Shown: positions 1 through 7,117, counted from the first letter of the stretch. The stretch is 18,038 nucleotides of DNA from JAZFYD01 sp036443405 (GCA_036443405.1 JAZFYD010000148.1:1-18038), one strand, 5' to 3'. Numbers and translations: made by a program. The notes: generated by a model from the letters alone, not told the origin.

Positions 1-184
1 TCAGGAAGTCCATCAGGCCGGGCTGACGATTGCCTGAACCGACCACCGCGCGGACATACCCCGGGTGAATACCGGGGATCGGGATGTTCCAACCGATCCG
101 GTAGAGGATCAGAAGCCCGAAAGTGAACAGGATGCGCTTGCGCAACTCCGGGATCTGAAAGAGATTCTGAACCGCTTGGAACAT
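1..184 (-). CDS. secY: Preprotein translocase subunit SecY, N-terminal 61 residues (runs off window)
   Basis: SecY is the central pore subunit of the SecYEG channel in the cytoplasmic membrane, which moves unfolded proteins across or into the membrane. Only the first 61 codons are inside the window; the gene continues past position 1. The peptide starts MFQAVQNLFQIPELRKRILF, the usual cytoplasmic N-terminal stretch ending in an ELRKRI motif. A hydrophobic first membrane segment (FTFGLLILYRIG) follows, then the IPIPGI motif at about residues 36-41. The ATG shares its A with the TAA stop of rplO (TAATG), so the two are probably translationally coupled. secY following rplO at the end of the spc operon is the standard bacterial order. 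The identification is secure despite truncation by the window edge. Confidence 0.95.
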   Translation of the reverse strand, partial: MFQAVQNLFQIPELRKRILFTFGLLILYRIGWNIPIPGIHPGYVRAVVGSGNRQPGLMDFL

Positions 185-630
185 TAGGCCTTCGTCGCCG
201 TCCCTCCGGCCGCTTCGATCTTGCGCCGGGCCGATTCACTGAAGCCTTGCACCGAGACGCTGAGTTTCTTGCTCAGCTCGCCGCCGCCGAGAACCTTGAT
301 CGGTCCCGTTTTGGCGTTGACCAGGTGCGACTCGCGGATCGCCGCCGAGTCCACCGTGTCGCCGTCCTGGAAGGTCTTTTCAAGCTGCGCCACGTTGACG
401 ATGGAGAACGTCACCTTGAAGCGCGCGTTCGTGAAACCGCGCTTCGGAAGGCGGCGGTAGAGCGGCATCTGGCCGCCCTCGAACCCGACACGGGTGCCTC
501 CACCGGAACGGGACTGCTGGCCCTTGTGGCCGCGGCCGGAGGTCTTGCCCTTGCCGGAGCCGGGGCCGCGACCTACGCGCTTGCGCGACTTGCGGGGAAT
601 ATATGCGGTACGTACGTCGGCTAGATTCAT
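184..630 (-). CDS. rplO: Large-subunit ribosomal protein L15 (uL15)
   Basis: L15 binds 23S rRNA and is a late-assembly protein of the 50S subunit. The 148-residue product has the typical basic, glycine-rich N-terminus (KRVGRGPGSGKGKTSGRGHKG at about residues 17-37) that threads into rRNA. A GGQMPLYRRLPKRGF motif follows near residues 53-67, then a compact C-terminal domain. Length is normal (about 145-150). The ATG overlaps the TGA of rpsE as ATGA, and a GGAG lies 7 bases upstream within the rpsE end, which fixes the start. In many bacteria rpmD (L30) lies between rpsE and rplO; here the two overlap directly, so L30 is not encoded at this position. The stop overlaps the secY start. Confidence 0.98.
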   Translation of the reverse strand: MNLADVRTAYIPRKSRKRVGRGPGSGKGKTSGRGHKGQQSRSGGGTRVGFEGGQMPLYRRLPKRGFTNARFKVTFSIVNVAQLEKTFQDGDTVDSAAIRESHLVNAKTGPIKVLGGGELSKKLSVSVQGFSESARRKIEAAGGTATKA

Positions 631-1130
631 GAGAGCTCCACGCCGCGGGCGCGTTCGGTGTCGCCCTTCTTGCGAAGCTGCGCCAGCCCATCGAACGTCG
701 CCTTGACGACGTTGACCGGGTTGGTCGAGCCATAGGTTTTGGTGAGGATGTCGCGGATTCCCGCGGACTCCAATACCGCGCGGACCGACGCACCCGCAAT
801 GACGCCCGTACCCGGCGCAGCCGGGATGAGCACCACTTTCGAGGCGCGGAACTTGCCGATCACCTCGTGGGGAATCGACGTCCCGACGCTCTGAATGCGA
901 ACGAGCTGCTTGCGCGCGTCCTTGACCGCCTTCTCGACGGATCCGGGAACGTCCTTGGCCTTGCCGAAGCCGATGCCGACGACCCCAGCCTCGTCACCGA
1001 CGGTCACGAGCGCGCTGAACGAAAACCGCCGTCCGCCTTTGACGACTGCGGCGCATCGGTTGATCTTGACGACATGGTCCGTGAGCGTAAGGCCCTCGGC
1101 ACTGACGGTGTCGCGGAACGTGTGGTTCAT
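627..1130 (-). CDS. rpsE: Small-subunit ribosomal protein S5 (uS5)
   Basis: S5 is a 30S protein near the decoding centre and mRNA entry site that affects translational fidelity. The frame is open far upstream, but the ATG at 1130 gives the expected 167-residue protein beginning MNHTFRDTVSAEG, preceded by a TTGGAG Shine-Dalgarno about 10 bases away. The upstream extension would only overlap rplR and looks non-native. The N-terminal RNA-binding domain contains VVKGGRRFSFSALVTVGD at about residues 28-45 and GIGFGKA near 52-58. The C-terminal domain contains GTGVIAGASVRAVLE and the SNPVNVV-like motif (STNPVNVVKATFDGL). Four bases separate it from the rplR stop, and its own stop overlaps the rplO start. 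Confidence 0.98.
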   Translation of the reverse strand: MNHTFRDTVSAEGLTLTDHVVKINRCAAVVKGGRRFSFSALVTVGDEAGVVGIGFGKAKDVPGSVEKAVKDARKQLVRIQSVGTSIPHEVIGKFRASKVVLIPAAPGTGVIAGASVRAVLESAGIRDILTKTYGSTNPVNVVKATFDGLAQLRKKGDTERARGVELS

Positions 1131-1134
1131 GAGC

Positions 1135-1488
1135 CTAGAACTCCAATCCATTCTCGCGCGCGGCATCCGCGAGCGCCTGCACGCGACCGTGATAGCGATA
1201 CGGTCCACGGTCGAAACAGACCTTCTTGATGTTGAGCTCGGCCGCCCGTGCGCCGATGTCGGCGCCGACCTGCTTCGCATGGTCGACGGTGCCACCGTAC
1301 GCACCGCAGACCTTGCGGGAAGAACTCGCACAGAGTGTCTTGCCCTGCTCGTCGTCGATGATCTGGGCGTAGATGTGTTTGTTGCTGCGGAAGACGGAAA
1401 GACGCATGCGCTCCGCGGCCCGAAGGGGACGGCGCACGCGGTGCGTCCGACGCTCCCGCTGTTTGTTGATTCGCTTCTGACGCTTCAT
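1135..1488 (-). CDS. rplR: Large-subunit ribosomal protein L18 (uL18)
   Basis: L18 binds 5S rRNA and helps place it in the central protuberance of the 50S subunit, together with L5. The product has 117 residues, the normal bacterial length. A very basic N-terminus (MKRQKRINKQRERRTHRVRR) leads into the conserved RMRLSVFRSNKHIYAQIIDD segment. The C-terminus carries the family FDRGPYRYHGRVQALADAAR motif with GLEF at the end. A GGGAG about 9 bases upstream, inside the end of rplF, supports the ATG at 1488, and only two bases separate it from the rplF stop. It sits in the standard spc-operon position between rplF and rpsE. Confidence 0.98.
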   Translation of the reverse strand: MKRQKRINKQRERRTHRVRRPLRAAERMRLSVFRSNKHIYAQIIDDEQGKTLCASSSRKVCGAYGGTVDHAKQVGADIGARAAELNIKKVCFDRGPYRYHGRVQALADAARENGLEF

Positions 1489-1490
1489 GC

Positions 1491-2036
1491 CTAGTCGCTC
1501 CCGACGAAGGACTTGCCTTGCTTGCGCGCAACGTGCTCGTCGCGGTAGCGCACACCCTTGCCCTTGTAGGGCTCCGGCTTGCGCGAGGCGCGGATCTTCG
1601 CGGCAAACTCGCCGACCTTCTGCTTGTCAGCCCCGTGGACGCGAAGCGTGGTCGGGTTCGGAACCTCCACGGTCACACCGGCGGGGACCGTGTGGACGAT
1701 ATCGTTGGCGAAACCGAGCTTGAGCGTGAGCTTGTTGCCGGCGAGCGCCGCCTGGAAGGAAACACCGACGATGCTGAGCCAGCGCTCATAACCCTCGGTG
1801 ACTCCAATCACCATGTTTTGCAAGAGTGCACGGTTCAAACCGTGGAGTGCACGGGTCGACTTGACGTCATTGGACCGGGTGACTTCGAGCTTGCCGTCGT
1901 CCTGCTTGAGCCCGAGGCTCGTGGGAAGAGTCAGCTCGAGCGTGCCCTTGGTCCCCTTCATGGTGACCTTCAGGCCGTCGACCTTCATGTCGACGCCACT
2001 CGGAATCATGACGGGTTTACGTCCGATACGCGACAT
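1491..2036 (-). CDS. rplF: Large-subunit ribosomal protein L6 (uL6)
   Basis: L6 binds 23S rRNA near the sarcin-ricin loop and supports the factor-binding region of the 50S subunit. The 181-residue product begins MSRIGRKPVMIPSGVD, the family start. It has two repeated alpha/beta domains: the first includes MKGTKGTLELTLP, and the second ends with the diagnostic EFAAKIRASRKPEPYKGKGVRY stretch near residues 144-165. Length is normal (about 177-182). The start lies two bases after the rpsH stop. There is little recognisable Shine-Dalgarno, so reinitiation after rpsH termination is likely. Nothing unusual is seen in the protein. Confidence 0.98.
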   Translation of the reverse strand: MSRIGRKPVMIPSGVDMKVDGLKVTMKGTKGTLELTLPTSLGLKQDDGKLEVTRSNDVKSTRALHGLNRALLQNMVIGVTEGYERWLSIVGVSFQAALAGNKLTLKLGFANDIVHTVPAGVTVEVPNPTTLRVHGADKQKVGEFAAKIRASRKPEPYKGKGVRYRDEHVARKQGKSFVGSD

Positions 2037-2038
2037 GG

Positions 2039-2437
2039 CTACCAGACCCGCCCAACGTACTCCCCGCCGACGCGCTGCTCACGGCATTCGCGATCGGACA
2101 GGATGCCCTTGCTCGTGGTGAAAATCCCGAGGCCCTGGCCGCGCAATACGCGCGGGACCGAGCGCCACGGGTGATAGACGCGACAACCCGGCTTGCTGAC
2201 TCGCTCGATGCGACGCAAGACCGGCGAACCGTCGCGGTCCGTGCGGACATAAAGACGCATGCGTTTGCGTCCTTCCACGTCGGTGGTTTGGATCTCGGTG
2301 AGAAAGCCCTGCTTCACGAGCAGTTGGCTCACCGCTTCCTTCACCACACTGTGGGGAACGTCGACCTTCTTGTGTCCCGCGCTGCAAGCATTGCGGAGAC
2401 GCGTGAAGAGGTCGGCGATGGGATCAGTCATTGACAT
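2039..2437 (-). CDS. rpsH: Small-subunit ribosomal protein S8 (uS8)
   Basis: S8 binds the central domain of 16S rRNA early in 30S assembly. In E. coli it also represses the spc operon by binding mRNA near rplE; no matching mRNA site was identified here. The product is 132 residues, a normal length. It begins MSMTDPIADLFTRLRNA, matching the common family start; a second ATG two codons on is an alternative. The C-terminal half has the conserved RVSKPG motif followed by FTTSKGILSDRECREQRVGGE. GGGGA lies about 8 bases before the ATG. An 11-base gap separates it from rpsN. Confidence 0.98.
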   Translation of the reverse strand: MSMTDPIADLFTRLRNACSAGHKKVDVPHSVVKEAVSQLLVKQGFLTEIQTTDVEGRKRMRLYVRTDRDGSPVLRRIERVSKPGCRVYHPWRSVPRVLRGQGLGIFTTSKGILSDRECREQRVGGEYVGRVW

Positions 2438-2448
2438 AGGTCAGTCCC

Positions 2449-2634
2449 CTACCAGCTCGCCTTGGTCACACCCGGGATCTGTCCCAGGAGTGACAGGGTC
2501 CGAAAGCAGATGCGGCAGATGCCGAAACGACGGTAGTACGCGCGCGAACGCCCGCACATGGAGCAGCGGTTGTAGGCACGGACCTTGAACTTCGGGGTCC
2601 GCGACTGCTTCGCAATCCAGCTCTTCTTGGCCAC
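2449..2634 (-). CDS. rpsN: Small-subunit ribosomal protein S14, zinc-binding short type (uS14)
   Basis: S14 is a late-assembling protein of the 30S head. This is the short 61-residue, zinc-binding (C+) form rather than the 100-residue cysteine-free form. It has two CxxC pairs, CSMC at residues 24-27 and CRIC at 40-43, a complete Cys4 zinc site. The start is inferred as GTG at 2634, because no ATG lies in frame near the expected N-terminus. GTG gives the family start (M)AKKSWIAKQ and has GAGAGG about 9 bases upstream. The frame is open further upstream but overlaps rplE out of frame. It lies 5 bases after the rplE stop. The C+ form implies zinc dependence; a C- paralogue elsewhere cannot be excluded. 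Confidence 0.96.
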   Translation of the reverse strand: MAKKSWIAKQSRTPKFKVRAYNRCSMCGRSRAYYRRFGICRICFRTLSLLGQIPGVTKASW

Positions 2635-2639
2635 TTCCG

Positions 2640-3191
2640 TTACCTCTCGTCGTCCTTCTTCCTGAAGGGCAATCCGAGCCCCTCCAGGAGCCGTCGGCTC
2701 GCGTCGTCGCTGCCGCCGGTGATCCTCATCGTGATCGTCATGCCCTGGTACTGGTCGACCTTGTCGGCGTTGACCTCCGGGAAGACGATCTGATCCTGAA
2801 GCCCCATCGAGTAGTTCCCGCGACCGTCGAGACGGTCTTTCAATCCGCGAAAGTCGCGGATACGCGGGATCGTGATCGTGATGAGACGATCCAGGAATTC
2901 GTACATGCGTTTGCCGCGCATCGTGACGCAGCAACCCACCGGGTAGCCCTCGCGGAGATGGAACGCCGCGATGGAGCGCCGGGCGCGGGTGACAACCGGC
3001 TTCTGGCCGGTGATGGTCGCGAGATCGCGCTGCGCTTCCTCGAATTGCTTCGGGTTTTCGCGCGCTTTGCCGATGCCCATGTTCACGACGACGCGCTCGA
3101 GGCGCGGGGTCGCGTGGATGTTCGTGTAACCGAACTCCTCCATGAGCTTGGACCGGACCTCGCTGCGATATTTTTCCTGCAGGCGGCTCAT
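2640..3191 (-). CDS. rplE: Large-subunit ribosomal protein L5 (uL5)
   Basis: L5 binds 5S rRNA and, with L18, forms the central protuberance; it contacts the P-site tRNA and the 30S head. The 183-residue product has the typical N-terminus (RLQEKYRSEVRSKLMEEFGYTNIHATPRLERVVVNMGIGKA) and the conserved KPVVTRARRSIAAFHLREG segment at about residues 64-82. RIRDFRGL follows near 110-117, and GRGNYSMGLQDQIVFPEV near 124-141. Length is normal (about 179-185). The start has GAGGAA upstream inside the end of rplX and is three bases after that gene's stop. Confidence 0.98.
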   Translation of the reverse strand: MSRLQEKYRSEVRSKLMEEFGYTNIHATPRLERVVVNMGIGKARENPKQFEEAQRDLATITGQKPVVTRARRSIAAFHLREGYPVGCCVTMRGKRMYEFLDRLITITIPRIRDFRGLKDRLDGRGNYSMGLQDQIVFPEVNADKVDQYQGMTITMRITGGSDDASRRLLEGLGLPFRKKDDER

Positions 3192-3194
3192 CCG

Positions 3195-3578
3195 TTATTC
3201 CTCGCCCTCTTTCTTCTTGCTCTTCTTGGCCTCGGGCTTCGCCTTGACAGACTCGGCCTTGACGCCGGCGTTGATCTCTTTGCCGGTCACGCGGCTGATA
3301 CGCACGCGCTTCCCACCGGACTCGCCGATGCCGACACGGGTGCGTTTCCCGGCGGCCTCGTCGAAGAGCATCACGTTGCTGACGTTGATCGAAGTCTCGC
3401 GACGGAGCCGCGCGCCCTGCGGGTGCTTCTGACTCTTCCGCATGTGCTTCCAGCGGAGGCTGACGCCCTGCACGACCAGGCGATTCTTGTCGCGCATCAC
3501 GCGCAGCACCTTGCCACGCTTGCCCCGGTCGTTGCCGCTGACGACTTCGACCATGTCGTTGACGCGGATTTTTTCCAT
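3195..3578 (-). CDS. rplX: Large-subunit ribosomal protein L24 (uL24) with lysine-rich C-terminal tail
   Basis: L24 is an assembly-initiator protein of the 50S subunit and binds the 5' end of 23S rRNA near the peptide exit tunnel. The ATG at 3578 gives 127 residues. It overlaps the rplN stop as TGATG and has a near-perfect GGAGGTG 5-6 bases upstream; the longer open frame upstream is the antisense-free shadow of rplN. A KOW motif lies near residues 4-32 (VNDMVEVVSGNDRGKRGKVL). The core ends around residue 100 with RISRVTGKEI. The last roughly 25 residues form a low-complexity Lys/Glu/Ala tail (KAKPEAKKSKKKEGEE), making the protein longer than the usual 100-105. Confidence 0.97.
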   Translation of the reverse strand: MEKIRVNDMVEVVSGNDRGKRGKVLRVMRDKNRLVVQGVSLRWKHMRKSQKHPQGARLRRETSINVSNVMLFDEAAGKRTRVGIGESGGKRVRISRVTGKEINAGVKAESVKAKPEAKKSKKKEGEE

Positions 3579-3946
3579 CACACCACCTCCGGCGCGAGGG
3601 ACACGATCTTCATGAACTTCTTCGTGCGAAGCTCGCGGGCCACAGCCCCGAAAATACGGGTCCCTTTGGGATTCCCGTCGCCATCGATGATGACGAGCGC
3701 GTTGGAGTCGAACTTGACGTAACTGCCGTCTTTGCGGCGAAGGTTCTTCTTCTGCCGAACGATGACACCCCGCACCACGGTTCCGGTCTTGAGCTCGCTG
3801 CCCGGCAAGGCCTTCTTGACCGAGGCGACGATGATGTCGCCGATGCCGGCGTAACGGCGGCGCGTGCCGCCGAGCACCTTGATGCACATGACCTTCTTCG
3901 CGCCGGTGTTGTCGGCCACGTCCAGGCGCGTTTGCATCTGGATCAT
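3578..3946 (-). CDS. rplN: Large-subunit ribosomal protein L14 (uL14)
   Basis: L14 lies at the 30S-50S interface, forms intersubunit bridges with 16S rRNA, and is the binding site of the silencing factor RsfS. The product has 122 residues, exactly the common length, starting MIQMQTRLDVADNTGAKKVMCIKVLGG. The internal motif GDIIVASVKKALPG and the C-terminal ARELRTKKFMKIVSLAPEV are both diagnostic. The ATG overlaps the rpsQ TGA as ATGA, and a GGGAG lies about 10 bases upstream. No anomalies were seen. Confidence 0.99.
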   Translation of the reverse strand: MIQMQTRLDVADNTGAKKVMCIKVLGGTRRRYAGIGDIIVASVKKALPGSELKTGTVVRGVIVRQKKNLRRKDGSYVKFDSNALVIIDGDGNPKGTRIFGAVARELRTKKFMKIVSLAPEVV

Positions 3947-4209
3947 GAGGAGGTCTCCCGGCTGCGCTCGAGAATCTGCACGAGACGCCAGCGCTTGTTC
4001 TTGGACAAGGGCCGCATCTCGCAGATCTGAACGCGGTCGCCCGCGTTGGCCTCGTTCTTCTCGTCATGAGCCATGAAACGGGACGTCTTGGTCAGATACT
4101 TGCCGTAGATCGGGTGCTTCACGCGACGCGTCACATCGACGGTGATGGACTTCGCCATCTTGTCCGCGTGAACGACGCCGGTCAGGGTCTTTCGGTTTTT
4201 GATGCGCAT
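3943..4209 (-). CDS. rpsQ: Small-subunit ribosomal protein S17 (uS17)
   Basis: S17 is a primary 16S rRNA-binding protein with an OB fold. The 88-residue product shows the family pattern: RKTLTGVVHADKMAKSITVDVTR at the start, RRVKHPIYGKYLTKTSRFMAHDE in the middle, and AGDRVQICEMRPLSKNKRWRLVQILER at the end. Length is normal (80-90). GGGAAG lies about 8 bases before the ATG in the 15-base gap after rpmC. It sits in the usual rpmC-rpsQ-rplN order. Nothing in the protein departs from the family. Confidence 0.98.
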   Translation of the reverse strand: MRIKNRKTLTGVVHADKMAKSITVDVTRRVKHPIYGKYLTKTSRFMAHDEKNEANAGDRVQICEMRPLSKNKRWRLVQILERSRETSS

Positions 4210-4224
4210 GGGTCTACTTCCCGT

Positions 4225-4443
4225 TTACTTCCCTGACGCGGTCTGGCCGCGCACTCCGAGCTTGCGTTCGCGCAGGATGGTCAGCACGCGCGCCACGTCC
4301 CGACGCACCTTGACGAACTTCCCGCGCTCCTCGGTCTCACTCGAGCCGCTGCGGAACTGGAGATCGAAGATCTCTTTGCGAAGCGCCGCGAGCTCATCTT
4401 GGAGCTCGACATCGGCCTTTTCGCGCAACGTGTCGGGGTTCAT
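4225..4443 (-). CDS. rpmC: Large-subunit ribosomal protein L29 (uL29)
   Basis: L29 is a small two-helix coiled-coil protein beside the exit tunnel, where signal recognition particle and trigger factor dock with L23. The product has 72 residues, starting MNPDTLREKADVELQDELAALRKEIFDLQFR, which is the family signature. A charged second helix (RRDVARVLTILRERKLG) follows. The ATG at 4443 overlaps the rplP TGA as ATGA and has AGGTGG close upstream. The open frame continues further upstream into rplP in another frame, so that extension is rejected. Length is within the usual 60-75. Confidence 0.97.
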   Translation of the reverse strand: MNPDTLREKADVELQDELAALRKEIFDLQFRSGSSETEERGKFVKVRRDVARVLTILRERKLGVRGQTASGK

Positions 4444-4862
4444 GACGCCACCTGCCTTCGCTTGAGCAGCTTCACCTTGATCGGCAGCTTGTGCGAAACG
4501 CGGTTCAGCGCACTCTTTGCGACGTCCAGCGGTACGCCAGCCACCTCGAAGAGCACCGTCCCCGGCCGCACGACGGCGACCCAGTAATTCGGCTCGCCCT
4601 TGCCGGTACCCATGCGGGTTTCCTCCGGCGTCGACGTGATCGACTTGTGCGGGAAAATGCGGATGTACAAACGACCGGCGCCTGCGAGGCCACGAGTTGC
4701 GGCGACACGAGCGGACTCGATCTGCTGGGCGGTGATCCACCCGCGGTCGAGCGCCTGGACGCCGTAGTCACCGAAGGCAAGCGTGTTGCCACGGGTCGCG
4801 ACGCCCTTCACGGTGCCGCGCTGGCTCTTGCGCCACTTGACACGTTTAGGCATCAGGGGCAT
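4440..4862 (-). CDS. rplP: Large-subunit ribosomal protein L16 (uL16)
   Basis: L16 is a late-assembly 50S protein at the A-site tRNA elbow and is needed for peptidyl transferase function. The 140-residue product contains MPKRVKWRKSQRG at the N-terminus, FGDYGVQAL, RIFPHKSITSTPEETRMGTGKG (the conserved RMGxGKG loop) and YWVAVVRPGTVLFEVAGV. The ATG at 4862 overlaps the end of rpsC by 17 bases and has AAAGGAG 10 bases upstream. A second in-frame ATG at 4853 would give a more usual N-terminus but stands 19 bases from that Shine-Dalgarno, so the first is preferred. The Arg in the RMG loop corresponds to the arginine hydroxylated in E. coli. Confidence 0.98.
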   Translation of the reverse strand: MPLMPKRVKWRKSQRGTVKGVATRGNTLAFGDYGVQALDRGWITAQQIESARVAATRGLAGAGRLYIRIFPHKSITSTPEETRMGTGKGEPNYWVAVVRPGTVLFEVAGVPLDVAKSALNRVSHKLPIKVKLLKRRQVAS

Positions 4863-5529
4863 TGCTTCGGCGCTCCTTTCTCATCACTCCGTCGTCTGCG
4901 ACCTTGCCGTGCTCGCCCCGGTAGATCCACGCCTTGACGCCGATCGTTCCGTAGGTCGTGCGTGCAATCGCATAGCCGTAGCGGATGTCCGCACGAAGCG
5001 TCTGCAGGGGCACCTGGCCCCAGTTCTGCTTCTCGGTGCGCGCAATCTCCGCACCGCCGAGGCGGCCGGAAACCTGCAACTTGACGCCGAGCGCGCCGCG
5101 CTCGCGGCAAAGCTCCAACATCTTCTTGATCGCGCGGCGGAACTGCATGCGGCGCATGAGCTGATCCGCGAGCATCTCGGCCACGATCTGGCCCTCGAGC
5201 TCCGGCTTGTTGATCTCAAGGATGTCGAGCTTGATGGTGTTGCCAACCAGTTTCGCCAGGTCCTGGCGAAGCTGTTCGACCTTGACGCCCTTGCGGCCGA
5301 TGAGCACGCCGGGCTTGGCGCAGTGCACGAGGATGCGGATCTGTTCGCGGGTGCGATCGATCTCGACCCGCGGGATCTGCGCCCCGTAGAACTCTTTCTT
5401 GATGTGGTTCCGGATCTCCCAGTCCTGCTTCAGCAGTGCCGGAAACTCCTTCTTGGTGGCGAACCACCGGGAGTCGTGGCGGCGCGTGATGCCGACCCGG
5501 AAACCAATCGGATGTGTCTTTTGGCCCAT
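4846..5529 (-). CDS. rpsC: Small-subunit ribosomal protein S3 (uS3)
   Basis: S3 sits on the solvent side of the 30S head at the mRNA entry tunnel and takes part in mRNA unwinding. The ATG at 5529 gives 227 residues starting MGQKTHPIGFRVGITRRHDS, with GAGGAG about 12 bases upstream; the frame is open further upstream only as a shadow of rplV. A KH domain spans about residues 40-108, with the GRKG loop at 78-81. The C-terminal domain holds SGRLGGAEIARTE near 154-166 and HTLRAD-like QTLRADIRYG near 176-185. Length is normal (about 210-235). It overlaps the start of rplP. Confidence 0.98.
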   Translation of the reverse strand: MGQKTHPIGFRVGITRRHDSRWFATKKEFPALLKQDWEIRNHIKKEFYGAQIPRVEIDRTREQIRILVHCAKPGVLIGRKGVKVEQLRQDLAKLVGNTIKLDILEINKPELEGQIVAEMLADQLMRRMQFRRAIKKMLELCRERGALGVKLQVSGRLGGAEIARTEKQNWGQVPLQTLRADIRYGYAIARTTYGTIGVKAWIYRGEHGKVADDGVMRKERRSNAPDA

Positions 5530-5536
5530 CGGTCCG

Positions 5537-5977
5537 TTACTCCTCGGCCGCGGCGGTAGTTGCCGGGGTCGGTTCCGCCGTCTTCTCTGCACTCTTCTGG
5601 GCGCGCTTGCTGCGGCGCGCCTCCGCCTCGGCGAGACCGATGCGGAGATGGCTCGTACGCTTGCGAATCGGCGTCGCGCGACCCATCGCGCGAGGCCGCC
5701 AGCGCTGCTTGCCGCCCAGAAGCGGACCGCCGTCGACACGGGCCTCGGCGAGGACAAGCGCGTTCAAATCGATGTCGACGTCGTTGCTCGCGTTGGCGAG
5801 CGCCGACTTCACAACCTTGTGGAAGAGCTTGGCGCCGCGCTGCGGGCTGTTGCTCAGAAGGGCCAAGGCGTCGTTGACCGGCATGCCGCGAACCAGCGTC
5901 GCGATGAGGCGTGCCTTGCGCGGCATAATGCGCGCCCACTTGTGAACGGCGCGGAACGTCTTCGTGCTCTGCGCCAT
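5537..5977 (-). CDS. rplV: Large-subunit ribosomal protein L22 (uL22) with acidic/alanine C-terminal tail
   Basis: L22 lines the peptide exit tunnel; its long beta-hairpin reaches the constriction where stalling peptides and macrolides act. The ATG at 5977 gives 146 residues starting MAQSTKTFRAVHKWARIMPRKARLI. It overlaps the rpsS stop as TAATG and has AGGAAGGAAAG upstream. The hairpin region (EARVDGGPLLGGKQRWRPRAMGRATPIRKRTSHL, given in parts: EARVDGGPLL, then RWRPRAMGRA, then RKRTSHL) covers about residues 78-111. The core normally ends around residue 112. The remaining roughly 30 residues form a tail rich in Ala, Glu and Thr (AEKTAEPTPATTAAAEE), longer than in most bacteria. Confidence 0.97.
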   Translation of the reverse strand: MAQSTKTFRAVHKWARIMPRKARLIATLVRGMPVNDALALLSNSPQRGAKLFHKVVKSALANASNDVDIDLNALVLAEARVDGGPLLGGKQRWRPRAMGRATPIRKRTSHLRIGLAEAEARRSKRAQKSAEKTAEPTPATTAAAEE

Positions 5978-6246
5978 TACCGCTTGCTTTCCTTCCTGTT
6001 GGTGTGGCCGCGGAACGTCCGCGTAGGCGCGAACTCTCCCAACTTGTGGCCCACCATGTCTTCGGTTACGAACACCTTCAGAAACTTGTTGCCGTTGTGC
6101 ACGAGGAACGTGTTGCCGACGAAGTCGGGAACAATCGTGCATGAGCGGCGCCAAGTTTTGATCGGCTCGCGTTTTGTGCCCATGTCATCAACGCGCTTCA
6201 GCAGGCGCTCGTCGATAAAGGGACCTTTTTTGAGGCTGCGACCCAT
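5977..6246 (-). CDS. rpsS: Small-subunit ribosomal protein S19 (uS19)
   Basis: S19 is a 30S head protein that pairs with S13 and contacts the 50S subunit and tRNA. The 89-residue product starts MGRSLKKGPFIDERLLKRVD, the strongest family signature. RRSCTIVPDFVGNTFLVHNG follows near residues 35-54, and VTEDMVGHKLGEFAPTRTFRGH near 60-81. Length is typical (about 88-95). AGGA lies roughly 8 bases before the ATG, in the 8-base gap after rplB. Its stop overlaps the rplV start. No anomalies were seen. Confidence 0.99.
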   Translation of the reverse strand: MGRSLKKGPFIDERLLKRVDDMGTKREPIKTWRRSCTIVPDFVGNTFLVHNGNKFLKVFVTEDMVGHKLGEFAPTRTFRGHTNRKESKR

Positions 6247-6254
6247 CGTTATTC

Positions 6255-7097
6255 CTACCTCTGGTGCTTGCCCTTCTTGCGATGGCGCAAGATGCGGCGG
6301 TTCGTGGGCTTGCGTTTCTTCCTGGTCTTTCCACCCTTCGCGGGGACACCGCTGAAGGAGACCGGATGGCGGCCGCCGGCGCGACGACCCTCACCACCGC
6401 CCATCGGGTGGGCGACGGGGTTCATGGCGCTACCGCGGACCTTGGGACGGCGTCCCTTCCAGCGGTTGCGGCCGGCCTTGCCGATCACGATCAGGTTGTG
6501 GTCGACGTTACCGATCTGGCCGATCGTCGCGCGGCACTTCAGGTTGACACGCATCATCGCACCGGACGGAAGGAGGATGATGCCCCACTTGCCGTCCTTC
6601 GCCTGAAGTTGGGCGACACCGCCCGCAGCGCGAACCATCTGTCCGCCGCGGCCAGGCTCCAACTCGATGTTGTGCACCTGGAGACCGACGGGGATGTCCT
6701 TGAGCTCCATGCAGTTGCCCACGGTCGGCTCTGCGGTGGGGCCGTTCATGAGCATCTGGCCGACCTGAACGCCCAGCGGCGCCAGGATGTAGCGTTTTTC
6801 ACCGTCCACGTAGTGGAGCAACGCGATGCGGCACGACCGGTTGGGGTCGTACTCGATCGACGCGACCTTCGCGGGGATCGCGTCTTTTCTGCGCTTGAAG
6901 TCGATCACGCGGTACATGCGCTTGTGACCGCCGCCTCGGCGGCGCTGCGTCATGCGACCGGTGTTGTTGCGTCCGCCCGTTTTCTTAAGCGGCCGCAGCA
7001 GCGACTTCTCCGGCTTGCTCGTCGTGATCTCAGCGAAATCCGAGGAGCTTCCGCCGCGCCGTCCCGGGCTAGTGGGTTTGAATATCTTGAGACCCAT
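6255..7097 (-). CDS. rplB: Large-subunit ribosomal protein L2 (uL2)
   Basis: L2 is one of the largest 50S proteins. It is needed for subunit joining and peptidyl transferase activity, and its C-terminal tip contacts 23S rRNA near the active site. The 280-residue product contains GRNNTGRMTQRRRGGGHKR (about residues 42-60), DPNRSCRIALLHYVDGEKRYI and AKAGR-like GKAGRNRWKGRRPKVRG. The functional histidine of the MNPVxHP motif (His229 of E. coli) is present as His230 in NPVAHPMGGGEGR. The neighbouring residues are A and M where E. coli has D and H. Shine-Dalgarno GGAGTGAG lies 6 bases upstream. Length is typical (about 273-285). Confidence 0.98.
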   Translation of the reverse strand: MGLKIFKPTSPGRRGGSSSDFAEITTSKPEKSLLRPLKKTGGRNNTGRMTQRRRGGGHKRMYRVIDFKRRKDAIPAKVASIEYDPNRSCRIALLHYVDGEKRYILAPLGVQVGQMLMNGPTAEPTVGNCMELKDIPVGLQVHNIELEPGRGGQMVRAAGGVAQLQAKDGKWGIILLPSGAMMRVNLKCRATIGQIGNVDHNLIVIGKAGRNRWKGRRPKVRGSAMNPVAHPMGGGEGRRAGGRHPVSFSGVPAKGGKTRKKRKPTNRRILRHRKKGKHQR

Positions 7098-7117
7098 TGG
7101 TGCTCACTCCGTGACGA

